Source of the DNA: Solirubrobacter sp963724195
GTDB lineage: Bacteria > Actinomycetota > Thermoleophilia > Solirubrobacterales > Solirubrobacteraceae
Reading direction: 5' to 3'
Assembly: GCA_963724195.1 (NCBI GenBank)
Contig: CAVRTQ010000025.1
Location: 91,925 to 155,924, forward strand
DNA: 64,000 nucleotides
Of the stretch, positions 37,742 to 49,500 are shown one piece after another. Within the stretch, counting starts at the first letter, position 1. Every line of letters starts with the position of its first letter. A program made the position numbers and the translations under genes. Below the pieces are notes generated by a model that made no database searches, was not told where the DNA came from, and saw only the letters and a list, made by a program, of their open reading frames with translations.

Positions 37742-39478
37742 TCAGGGCCTGGGGTCACGGCGATCGGCGTCGGCGATGCACTGCCCCTGGTTCAGGTAGC
37801 CGAGGTCCATCCAGCCGCCGTTCTTGCAGTCGTCCTTGCTGTGCGTCGGCGGCGTCGGCGTGGACGCCGGGAAGACGGGCAGCGTGCTGGCAACCAACGG
37901 CGGCAACGGCTCGGGGGTGGGCTCCGGCACGATCGGCTCCGGCAGAATCGGCTCAGGCAGGATCGGCTCCGGGCTGGGACTCGGCGTTGGAAGCGGCTGC
38001 GGGGTCGGCTCAGCGGTCGGCTGCGGCGTCGGGAGCCACGGCGGCAACGGGCCTTGCAACAAGAGCGGTGGCAGCTCCGGCACAGGTGTGGCCGCAGCGG
38101 CGGCCGGCTGGGACGGCGGCGGTTCCGACGGAGCTGAAGCTGTCCCGTCATCGCGGCCGGGTGATGCTGTGGACGTGGCCTGCGCGCCGGCCGTGTCGCG
38201 CTCGGACTGCTCACTGCCACGGCCTTGCGCCGGCACACGGGCCGTGTCCTCGCCCGGCGGTGGGTCCACGCCGTCGGCTGGGGGAGTCTCTGTGCCCGCA
38301 GCCGGCGGAGTGCTCGGACTGGGCGACGCGGTCGGCACGCTCGGCGTCTCTGCCGGCTGGGCCGTCACGGCCGTCGACTGGCTGATGGCGGGCTGCGGCG
38401 AGTCGGAGGTCACGGGCAGCGTGTCCGCCGCCATGGCCCCGGCGACCACGGCCAGCGGCGCCGTGAGCATGGCGGACAGCACGCCCGCGATCTCGCCCGG
38501 CGCGATCGACAGTCGTTCGGCCACCCGGCGCGGCAGGGACGCGATCGCGGCCCACATCGCGGCCCCGCGCCGGTCCGAGTAGCAACTGATGAACGCGCGC
38601 GCCGCGTCGGGGTCGAGCTGCCGGCCGGCCTCCTGTTCGATGATCCGCAGCACTTTGGCGTGCGGCGTGGCGGCCCGATAGGAGCGCGCCGAGGCCAGGG
38701 CGTCGAACGTGTCGACGACACTGATGATCCGCGCTGCCAGCGGGATCTGCTCTCCGCTCAGCCCGTCCGGGTAGCCGCTGCCGTCCCATCGCTCATGGTG
38801 CGAGCGCACCGCCGCCGCCAGCGCCGCGTCGCCCAGGCTCTCGACCATCTTGCCGCCTTCGGCGGCGTGCTCCTTCATCAGCTCGAACTCGCCGTCAGTG
38901 AGCCGGCCGGGCTTGTTGACGATCGCCTCCGGGATCCGCAGCTTGCCGATGTCGTGGATCATGGCCGCGGTCCGCACTCGGTGGGCTTGCTCGTCGGGCA
39001 GGTCCAGGCGGTGCGCGGTCATCGCGGCGTAGCGCGCGACGCGACGCGAATGGCCGTCCAGGTAGGGGTCCTGGGCGTCGAGCGCGACGCCGAGATCACG
39101 CAAGATCTCACCCTTGCGCTCAGCATCGGCGGTGCCGGCCTGGTCGAGCAGATCATCGGCGCGTCCGAGCCGGCGCTCCATGCGCCCGCGCCGCAGCCAC
39201 CCCCACAGCAGCAGGTCGCTGAACAGCGCATCCCCCGTGGTGCGGCGGCGCCAGTATGCGCTCCCGAGGCTGGTCGCGGCAAGCGCCAGTAGCGCCGAGA
39301 GCGCCACCCCGGTCCACACGCTGCTGATCACCCCCAGCGCTCCGAGCGCGCCGACAATCACCGCCGGCAGCACCATCACCGCCGCGGTCGCGACCACCAT
39401 CTGGGCCCAGTGCGGGCGTCCGGACACACGCGAATGGTGCGCTCCAACGCTCCCGGGCGCAACCACGCCGACCGACAC
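37742..39478 (-). CDS. Membrane HD-GYP domain protein (putative c-di-GMP phosphodiesterase) with Pro-rich tail
   Basis: Intact, about 578 residues. Two N-terminal transmembrane segments (VVATAAVMVLPAVIVGALGA and TGVALSALLALAATSLGSAY) precede an HD-GYP domain: MIHDIGKLRIPEAIVNKPGR, LAAAVRSHHERWDGSGYPDG and LAARIISVVDTFDALASARS; the HD, HHE and GYP residues are present. A further hydrophobic segment (VLSAMLTAPLAVVAGAMAAD) and about 200 Pro/Ser/Thr-rich residues follow, ending DDCKNGGWMDLGYLNQGQC. The start is uncertain: GTG 39478 is used because ATG 39538 falls in the pilC terminator. Proposed to lower c-di-GMP near the pilus motor. Confidence 0.8.
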   Translation of the reverse strand: MSVGVVAPGSVGAHHSRVSGRPHWAQMVVATAAVMVLPAVIVGALGALGVISSVWTGVALSALLALAATSLGSAYWRRRTTGDALFSDLLLWGWLRRGRMERRLGRADDLLDQAGTADAERKGEILRDLGVALDAQDPYLDGHSRRVARYAAMTAHRLDLPDEQAHRVRTAAMIHDIGKLRIPEAIVNKPGRLTDGEFELMKEHAAEGGKMVESLGDAALAAAVRSHHERWDGSGYPDGLSGEQIPLAARIISVVDTFDALASARSYRAATPHAKVLRIIEQEAGRQLDPDAARAFISCYSDRRGAAMWAAIASLPRRVAERLSIAPGEIAGVLSAMLTAPLAVVAGAMAADTLPVTSDSPQPAISQSTAVTAQPAETPSVPTASPSPSTPPAAGTETPPADGVDPPPGEDTARVPAQGRGSEQSERDTAGAQATSTASPGRDDGTASAPSEPPPSQPAAAAATPVPELPPLLLQGPLPPWLPTPQPTAEPTPQPLPTPSPSPEPILPEPILPEPIVPEPTPEPLPPLVASTLPVFPASTPTPPTHSKDDCKNGGWMDLGYLNQGQCIADADRRDPRP

Positions 39479-39525
39479 AACCGGACATCTCGCGTCTCCT
39501 CGTGCGAGCACGCCACGCGAATCGA

Positions 39526-39549
39526 CCGGACACGACATCTCGTGTCCGG
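39526..39549 (-). terminator. Terminator after pilC
   Basis: CCGGACACGA (39526-39535), loop catc, TCGTGTCCGG (39540-39549): a perfect 10-bp stem 12 bases beyond the pilC stop. Confidence 0.75.
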
Positions 39550-39561
39550 TCGGACAACTGA

Positions 39562-40778
39562 CTACTTGATGGCGTCGTAGACCTTGAACATCGGCATGTA
39601 CATCGCGATCACGATGAAGCCGACGATGCCGCCCACGAGGATGATCATCACGGGCTCGAGGATCGAGGTGAGGGCCTTGACGGCGGCCGAGACCTCGGCC
39701 TCGTAGAAGTCGGCGACCTTCGAGAGCATCGCGTCCAGGTTGCCGGTCTCCTCGCCCACGGCGATCATCTGCGCGACCATGCCGGGGAAGATCGGGGCGG
39801 CCTTGAGCGGGTCGGCGATCGAGCCGCCGGACTTGACGGACTCGATGACCTCGGCCATGGCCTTCTCGATGACCGAGTTGCCGGCGGTCTGGCCGGTGAT
39901 CTCGATGGCCTGCATGATCGGCACGCCGGCGGAGTAGAGCGCGGCGAAGGTGCGCGACCAGCGGGCGAGCGCGATCTTCTGGACGGTGACGCCGATCTTG
40001 AACGGGAACTTGAGGCGGATGCGGTCCCACTGCGGACGGCCCCAGCGTGCTCGTGCGCCACTTCTTGAAGGCGATCGGCCCGCCGATGGCGGCGGCGATC
40101 AGCAGGTACCAGCGGCCGGTGACGATCGTCCGACATCTGCACCGTGATCTTGGTGATCATCGGGAGGTCGCCACCGAAGTCGGCGAAGACCTTGACGAAG
40201 ACGGGAACGATGAACGCGATCAGGCCGATGAGCACGCAGAGCGCGAAGGTGAGCACCACGACCGGGTAGGCCATCGCGCCCTTGACCTGGCGGCGCAGCT
40301 CGTCGTCCTTCTCGAGCTGGTCGGCGATCCGGTCCAGCGAGGACTCGAGCACGCCGCCGGTCTCACCGGCGCGCACCATGGCGACGTACAGCGGCGAGAA
40401 GATCTTGGGGTGCTTGGCGAGCGCGTCGGAGAAGGCGAGGCCGGACTCGATGTCCTCGCGCACGGCCCCGATGCAGTCCTTGAGCTTCTTGTTCTCGAGC
40501 TGGTCCTCGAGCACGTAGAACGCGCGCAGGAGGGTCATGCCGGACGAGATCATGGTCGCCAGCTGGCGCGTCATGACCGTGAGCTCGGTCGCCTTGACGC
40601 GCTGGAAGATCGTGATGTCGGCGCTGAACGCGGACTTCTTCTCGGCGACCTCCATCGGCTTGAGGCCGAGGGCGGACAGCTGCTGCTTCGCGTCGTCGCT
40701 GGACGACGCCTTCAGCTCGCCCTTGGAGGGGACGCCGGCGCCGTCGAGCGCCTTGTAGGTGAACACCGCGGCGCCCAT
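39562..40778 (-). CDS. pilC: Type IV pilus platform protein PilC (frame changes)
   Basis: A cytoplasmic start (FTYKALDGAGVPSKGELKAS) is followed by the first T2SF domain (LTVMTRQLATMISSGMTLLR, SSLDRIADQLEKDDELRRQV) and membrane segment VVVLTFALCVLIGLIAFIVP. Frame changes near 40130 and 40040 join to the second T2SF domain (AALYSAGVPIMQAIEITGQT, MVAQMIAVGEETGNLDAMLS), ending ILVGGIVGFIVIAMYMPMF and KVYDAIK. It anchors PilB and PilT. The ATG overlaps the pilT stop by one base. Confidence 0.9.
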
Positions 40779-41873
40779 CAGACGGCCACCGGGGGAGCCA
40801 TCGTGCCGACGCCCTGCACCAGGCGGCGCATCTCGGCCGGCTGGGAGGAGCGGCTCTCGGCCATCGCCATCGTGATCTTGCCCTCGCGGACGAGGCCGGC
40901 AAGCGACGAGTCCATGGTCTGCATCCCTTCGGCGCCGCCCGTCTGGATGAGCGAGTAGATCTGGTGCGTCTTGCCTTCGCGGATCAGGTTGCGGACGCCC
41001 GGCGTGGGGATGAGCACCTCGGCGGCGACGCAGCGGCCCTGACCGTCAGCGGTCGGCAGCAGCGTCTGCGTGACGATGCCCTGCAGGCCGATCGCGAGCT
41101 GCGCGCGGATCTGGCCCTGCTGGGAGGGCGGGAAGACGTCGATGATGCGGTCCACGGTCTGGGGCGCGTCCTGGGTGTGGAGCGTCGCGAACACGAGGTG
41201 GCCGGTCTCGGCCGCGGTCAGCGCGGTGCCGATCGTCTCCATGTCGCGCATCTCGCCGACGAGGATCACGTCCGGGTCCTGGCGCAGCGCGGCCTTCAGG
41301 CCCATGGCGAAGCTCGGGGCGTCCTGGCCGATCTCGCGCTGGTTGACGATGCAGCGCTTGTGGCGGTGCAGGAACTCGATCGGGTCCTCGATGGTGAGGA
41401 TGTGCTCGTCGCGCGTCTCGTTGATCTCGTTGATCAGCGACGCGAGCGACGTCGACTTGCCGGAGCCGGTCGGGCCGGTCACGAGCACGATGCCGCGCGG
41501 CTTGGAGGCGAACTCGCGCACCACCGGCGGCAGGCCGAGGCGCTCGATCGGCACCGTCTCGGACGGGATCAGGCGGAACGCGGCGCCGAGCGTGCCGCGC
41601 TGGAAGAAGGTGTTGACGCGGAAGCGGCCGACGGCCGGGACGGAATACGCGAAGTCCAGCTGCCAGTCGGTCTCCAGCACCTGGCGCTGGGAGCTCGACA
41701 GGATCGCGTAGACGATCTCACGCGTGTCGGTCGGCGTCAGGTTCGGCATGCCCTCGAGAGGAACCAGCGAACCGCGAACGCGGATGGTGGGCGGAGCGCC
41801 CGAGGTGATGTGGAGGTCGGAAGCCTTGTGCTCGACGACCTTGAGCAAAATGTCCGCGAAGTCGAATGTTCAT
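40778..41873 (-). CDS. pilT: Type IV pilus retraction ATPase PilT
   Basis: A PilT/VirB11 ATPase: VEHKASDLHITSGAPPTIRV, Walker A VLVTGPTGSGKSTSLASLIN, Asp box HILTIEDPIEFLHRHKRCIV, Walker B DPDVILVGEMRDMETI and His box ETGHLVFATLHTQDA. The AIRNLIRE-like C-terminal motif is present as PGVRNLIREGKTHQIYS. The start is placed at ATG 41873 (MTFDFADILLKVV), which requires removing one A next to the start codon; without that the frame opens at residue 9. Its own sigma-28-like promoter fills the pilB-pilT gap. Confidence 0.93.
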
Positions 41874-41883
41874 GCCATCCCTG

Positions 41884-41911
41884 TTATCGGCAGGGACGGC
41901 GCGCGGCTGTA
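41884..41911 (-). promoter_or_regulatory. Sigma-28-like promoter between pilB and pilT
   Basis: Minus strand TACA (41911-41908), 16 bases, GCCGATAA (41891-41884): a perfect -10 element and a weaker -35. It lies within the 47-base pilB-pilT gap and ends 10 nt before the pilT ATG. Confidence 0.58.
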
Positions 41912-41920
41912 GGAGGCACT

Positions 41921-43717
<1,797 letters not shown>

Positions 43718-43721
<4 letters not shown>

Positions 43722-44506
43722 GGAGTGATGTCTGCGACAGCCTCCCGCATCGCCTGATCGGGAGCCGTCCGGCCGGTCCAGCGCTCAAGCGAGGCTGCGC
43801 CCTGGGCGACCAGGATCTCCAGGCCGTCGACCACCTCTGCTCCGTTCGCCTTCGCGACGTTCAGGAGCAGTGTGCCGCCGTTCCGGTAGACCATGTCCAC
43901 CACCGTGCATCCGGCACCCAGGTCATCGGCCTCGAAGGGCAGTTCCTTGAAGGTGGCGGACGGGTCGTGGAGGCCGACGCTCGTGCAGTTCACGACGATG
44001 TCGGCCGGCTGCGCGCTGACGACAGCGCCGAACTCCTCCGCGAGCGCCTGGGCTTTCGCCTCGGTGCGGTTCCACACGCGGAGCTCTTTGACTCCCGCCT
44101 GCTGGAGCGCGTACAGGATCGCGCGGGCCGAGCCTCCCGCCCCGAGGACGAGCGCGGTCTTCTCGTAGGCGGAGGTGTGGAGGGAGGTCAGGAAGCCGGT
44201 CGCGTCCGTGTTGTCGGCGTGGATCCGGCCGTGCTCGAACGTGAGCGTGTTGGCGGCGCCGATGGCCTTGGCCGTCTCGGTGGCGTCGTCCGCGAGCGCG
44301 AGCGCCGCTTCCTTGTGCGGGATCGTCACGTTCACGCCGCGGAAGCCGGCGGCCGGCAGGGCTCGGACGGTCTCCGTGAAGAGGTGTGGCGGAAGCGGGA
44401 GCTTCTGGTACCGCCAGGTCGACAAGCCCAGGTGGGCGAGCGCGGCGTTGTGCATCTGCGGCGACCGTGAGTGGGCGACGGGCCAGCCGCACACACCCAG
44501 GCGCAT
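43718..44506 (-). CDS. aroE: Shikimate dehydrogenase
   Basis: Intact, 262 residues. The substrate-binding start GVCGWPVAHSRSPQMHNAAL, NVTIPHKEAALALADDAT (catalytic Lys), ANTLTFEHGRIHADNTDATG (catalytic Asp), and the Rossmann loop LVLGAGGSARAILYALQ, followed by VWNRTEAKAQAL giving NADP(H) preference. It reduces 3-dehydroshikimate. Unusually it is translationally coupled to mltG upstream (TGATG) and pilB downstream (ATGA). Confidence 0.94.
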
Positions 44507-46470
44507 CAGCCGTCGCCGCGGGACGCGTTGTAGCGCGCGACGTCCTTCTCGAACTCGGAGTACGTCGTGGAGAACGCGTGCTCGCCGGAGTCGTCGTTCG
44601 CCTTGCGCACGTAGTAGAGGTACTTCTTCGTCGACGGCTTGGCGGCGGCCTTGATCGAAGCCAGGCCCGGGTTGCCGATCGGCGTCGGGGGCAGCCCGCG
44701 GTTGAGCCGTGTGTTGTACGGCTCGTCCTTCTCGATCTCGGACTGCTTGATGCTCTTCGTCCAATTGTTCGTCGAGTAGCGCGTCGTGGCGTCGATCCCC
44801 AGCGGCATACCCTCTGCGAGCCGGTTGTAGATGACCGCCGAGACCAGTCGGCGCTCCCTGGCCAGCTGGGCCTCACGCTCGATGAGGCTCGCGATGATGA
44901 GCACGTCGTAGCGGCTGAGGTTCTTGCGCTTCGCGTAGGTCATGTCGACCTTCTCGAAGTTCTCCTCGAACGCGTCGAGCTGCTGCTTGACCAGGTCGTT
45001 GGCGGAGGAGCCCTCCGGCAGCGTGTACGTGGCCGGGAACAGGAAGCCCTCGGCGGTCTTCGTGCCCTTGGGGGCGCCGAGCTCGCGGATCCGCTTGAGC
45101 GTGGCCTTGGAGCCGCTCGCCTTCGCGTACTCGCCGCTGACCTTGTCGGACTTGTCGACGACGGGCGCGTTCTCGCGGCGCGACGGGCCCTCGACGAGCG
45201 TCAGGTCAACGGTCGGGGCGGGCGTGCTCGCCACCGGCGCCGCGGTGAGCTTGGCGATCGCGTCGTCGTTGCTCATGCCCTTCTGCAGGGTGTACTTGCC
45301 GGGGCGCAGGCTGCCGCGGCTGCCGTCCACCGTGGCGCTGAGCTCGAAGAACCGGGCCGAGTCGACGACGCCCGCCTCGGCGAGGATGGTGCCGATCTCG
45401 CCGGCGTCGGAGTTCTCGGGGATCGTGACGGCGACGGTGCCCTCCGCGTCCCCGTGGAACGGCTGGAAGGTCGCGTTGGCGACGTACAGCAGGCCGAGGA
45501 GGATCACGAGCGCGATCACGGCGAAGATCCGGCGGCCCCAGTGACCGTTGCCCGTACCGCGGCCGACGTTCGCGGGCGGGGGCGTCTTGCGGGCACGGCG
45601 GGGTGCGTTGGGCGCGGGGCGCTTGCGCGGGGTCGCGGCGGCGGCACCGCTCGCGGCGCGCGGCGGCGCGGGGCGCAGCGGCTTGGCGGGCGGAGGCTCG
45701 AACTCCTCGTCTTCGTCGAACACGTCGTGCTCGGCGGTGGCCGTGGTGCCGCGGCGGCTGGCGACGATCTCGGGCTCCCCGGCGTGCGGGTCGCCGAGCG
45801 GGGCCTCGTGCTCCTCGGTGTGGAACGACGGCGTGAACTCGACCGTCGGCTGGTGGAGATGCTCGCTCGGCGGGATCGTCGCGGCGCGCGGCCTCCGAGG
45901 CCGGCTCCAGTCGCGGCCCGGCCGGCTGCTCGTGCGGCGCGGCCTCCGGCGGCGTCTCGACGTGGGGCTCCTCACGCGGCGCTTCGACGCGGGGTTCGTC
46001 GCGCGGCGTCTCGACGTGGGGCTCCTCGCGCGGCGCCTCGACGCGGGGCTCCTCGCGCGGCGCCTCGACGCGGGGCTCCTCGCGCGGCGCCTCGACCCGC
46101 GGCTCTTCGACCCGCGGCTCCTCCGGTGCTTCGACGCCGGACTCCTCGCGCGGCGTCTCAAGCCGCGGCTCATCGCGCGGCGCCTCGACGCGGGGCTCCT
46201 CACGCGGCGCCTCGACGCGCGGCGACTCCGGCTCGAAGACGGGCGGCGGCGCCGGCTCCTCAATCGGCTCAGGCTGACGCTCCACCGCGGAGGGGCTCGA
46301 CGTCCGGCGGGCGGACGGTGTCCTCGAAGGCCTCAGGCGGCAGGGGCTGACCCGCGCGGCGGGCGGCGCGTTCAGCCGCGGCGCGAGCGCGGTCGTCTGG
46401 GCTGCGGGTTTCCGAGCGCTTGCCGAACAACGTACGAAAGCGGTAGTGACCCTGGCTCCGGGGGGATTCC
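44506..46470 (-). CDS. mltG: Endolytic peptidoglycan transglycosylase MltG with long acidic repeat N-terminus (frame changes)
   Basis: The C-terminal 340 residues are MltG/YceG: one transmembrane helix (IFAVIALVILLGLLYVANAT), a LysM-like part (VTIPENSDAGEIGTILAEAG, LRPGKYTLQKGMSNDDAIAK) and the catalytic domain (LFPATYTLPEGSSANDLVKQ, LSRYDVLIIASLIEREAQLA with the catalytic Glu, SVIYNRL-type AVIYNRLAEGMPLGIDATTR). The cytoplasmic N-terminus is unusually long, about 290 residues, and dominated by the 9-residue repeat PREEPRVEA. It terminates nascent glycan strands. The start is uncertain because of frame changes near 46290 and 45890; the frame begins YRFRTLFGKRSETRSPDDRA near 46445. Confidence 0.82.
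45960..46220 (-). repeat. Tandem 27-bp repeats in mltG
   Basis: About nine copies of a 27-base unit encode variants of PREEPRVEA (also PRDEPRLET, PREEPHVET). They form the acidic, Pro-rich cytoplasmic extension of MltG. Confidence 0.75.
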
Positions 46471-46527
46471 CGGCTCTCCTCAGGGGCAGCGACCAGTGGG
46501 CAATGCTAGCGCCCCCTGCCGACGGAG

Positions 46528-49500
46528 TTACCCCGTGACGCGGTCTTCGGCCTCGAGCACGAGGTGAGACGGGGCGCCGTCGTCGCCCGTGGCGAGCGTC
46601 AGCGTTCCGACAACCGGGACCATCAGGCCCTGCCCGTGCATGTACGTGCTCGCGACCTCGACCGCGTGCAGCTCGCCCGATCCGAGCCGGCGCAGCTGCT
46701 CGAGCTGGTCCTTGTACTCCTTGCGGTCGTGCGGCGACGGCCACGCGGCCTTCATGAACTCGTGCTCCTTGTAGCCCACGAGCTTCGTGAACGCCGGGTT
46801 GAGCTCCGTGAACTTGCCGTTCAGGGCGAGGATCGCCATCGGGGCGTGCGCGTCATCGAAGCCGTGACGTTCCTTACGCTCGACCGGCTCGACGCGCGGA
46901 GCGGTGAGCGCAGGCGTGGTGGGCTGCGGCCGGCGCGTCTGCGCGTTGCGCTGCGCCGCCAAGCCGAGGATCTGCTGGAAGACCTCCGTGACGCGCTCGG
47001 TCGAGCCGTCGTGGAGCGCGGCCTTGCGCGCCTGCTCGGCCTCGCGACGCGCCATCACGGCCGCCTGCCCGGCTGAGCTCAGGCCCGCCTTGAGCTCTTC
47101 GAGGCTCGAGAGCGCGTACTGGAGCTCGGACTGCATCGCCTCCATCCGGTCGTCGCCGCGCTTGGCTTCCTCGCGGAGGGTGACGAGTTCCGAGCGCAGG
47201 GCGTCGAGACCGTCGCGAACGCCGCCGATCTCGCTCTTGAGCGCCATGCCGGTGTCGACCACGGTCTCGCCGAGCCGGTCGACCTGGTGGCCGACCGTGT
47301 CCAGTTCCCCGCGCAACGCCGCGGCGCGCTGATCGATCGAGGAGAGCCGCGAGTCGAGCCCGTCGGTCGCGGCCCGCGCTTCGGACGCGTCGCTGCGCGC
47401 GCTCGCGACGTGATCGCCGAGCAGCGCCGTGCGAGCGGCGTGCGCCTCCACGTCGCGGCGGGTGGCGGCGACTTCCTCGGTCGCGCGCGCCGCGTCCTCG
47501 CGAGCCGCGTTCGCGGCCTCGCCGGCGACGACGGCGGCCTGACGCGCACCGAGCGCCTCCTGCTCGGCCGCGATGACCTGCCCGCTGATCGCGCGCACGT
47601 CGGCCAGGACGGAGCCGGCGCCGCGATCGACCTGCGCGATCCGCTCCAGCGCCTCGTCGACCCGACGCCGCAGACCGCCGATCTCGCCGAGCCGCTCCCG
47701 CAGCGCGTCGACCTCGTCGCGCCCGGCGAGCGTGGCCAGGTCCTCGTTGCGGGCGAGCCCGTCGAGCTGCGCGCGCAGCGCCGCCAACTCGTCGCCGCCG
47801 TCGCGCGCGGCAAGGCCGTCGAGCCGCTCGCGCAGCGCGGCCACTTCGTCACGCCCGGCGAGACCCGCGAGCTCGTCCCGCCCGGCAAGGCCGCCGAGCC
47901 GCGTCCCGCAGCCGCGGCGAGCTCGTCGCGCGCGGCGAGGCCGTCGAGCGCGCTCGCGCAGAGCCGGCGAGCTCGTCGCGCGCCGGCGAGGCCGTCGAGC
48001 CGGTCGCGCAGCGCGGCGACTTCGTCACGCGCCGGCGAGGCCGTCGAGGCGCTCGTGCAGCGCGGCCACTTCGTCACGCCCGGCGAGACCCGCGAGCTCG
48101 TCCCGCCCGGCAAGGCCGTCGAGCCGGTCGCACAGCGCGGCGAGCTCGTCGCGCGCCGGCAAGGCCGTCGAGCCGCTCGCGCAGCTGCGCCGAGTTCGTC
48201 GCGCCGGCGAGGCCGTCGTGCCGCTCGCGCAGCGCGGCGAGCTCGTCGCGCGCCGCGAGGCCGTCGAGCCGCTCGCGCAGCGCGGCGACCTCGTCGCGCC
48301 CGGCGAGGCCATCGAGCGCTCGGCAGCTCGCGCCGTCACGGCCGGCGAGCTCGTCGCGCGCGGCGAGACCGTCGAGCCGGTCGCGCAGCGCGGCGACCTC
48401 GTCGCGGCCGGCGAGGCCGTCGCGCAGGCGGCGAGCTCGTCGCGGCCGACGAGGCCGTCGCGGAGCGCCGCGAGTTCGTCCGCGCGCCGGCGAGGCCGTC
48501 GAGCCGCTCGCGCAGCGCGGCGAGCTTCGTCGCGACCGGCGAGCGCCGTCGCGGCAGCGCCGTCGAGCTCGTCCCGCCGCCGGCAAGGCTCGTCGAGGCG
48601 CTCGCGCAGCGCGGCGAGCTCGTCGCGGCCAACCAGGCCGGCGAGGTCTTCGTGGCGCGCGAGGGCGTCGAGCTCCTCGCGTGTCACCAGGCCCGCGAGC
48701 TCGTGGCGGCCGGGCAGCTGGTCGACGCGCTCGCCGAGGGCGGCGACGTCGTCGGCGCGGGCGAGGAAGTCGATCGCGCCGGTGCGCTCGGCGAGATCGT
48801 CGACGCGGCGCGCGGAAGCTCGCCGAAACTCGGCGAGTCGTCGCCGAGCGCGGCGAGACGAGCGTGGAGCGCGGCGATCTCGCGCTGCGTCCGCAGCGCG
48901 CAGCGGCTCTCGCTCGAGCGCGCGTCGGCCGTGCGCGCGAGCGCGCGCGCAGTCTCGGCGCCCGGCGACGTCTTCCTGGCGCGCGACGGCCTCGCGCAGC
49001 GCGGCGAGCTCGCGCGCGCGGCGGCCTCGTGGCGCGCGACGGCCTCACGCAGCGCGGCGAGGTCGCCGGCGCGGCCTCGCTGCGCGTGGCGACGGCGTCG
49101 CGCAGCTCGGCGACCTCGGCCCGCCGTGGCGCGCCGCCTGCGCGCAACGCGTCGTGGCGCAGCGAAGCGCGGCCTCGCCCGTGCGCGCGACTGCGCTCGA
49201 CGGAGCGGCGGTCGCCGCGCGGCGTCTCGATGTCGCGCAGCTCGGCGTCCTCGCGGCCGCGCCGACCGTCTCGCGCAGCGCGGCGACCTCGGTCGCGGGC
49301 GCGCCAGCGTCGCGGCGAGGGCAGCGCGGATCGAGTCGAGGTCCGACGGTGCGGCGGCCTGCAGCGCCTCGACGGCGCCCTCGTTGTCCGCCACGGCCTG
49401 GCGCAGACCGGCGAGGTCGACGCCCAAAGACTGGCGCAGCTCGGCGAGCTGGTCGGCGGTGGCGAGGTCGGCGACGCGGGCGCGCAGCGCCTCGGTTGAC

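Noticed and set aside
41874..41920. Second c-di-GMP riboswitch upstream of pilT
   Set aside because: The gap is only 47 bases and lacks the GACGCAAAGCC core; the shared string is just the -10 box GCCGATAA.
47700..48700. CRISPR-like array
   Set aside because: Repeats are contiguous 48-bp coding units without unique spacers, in frame with a coiled-coil protein, and no cas genes are present.
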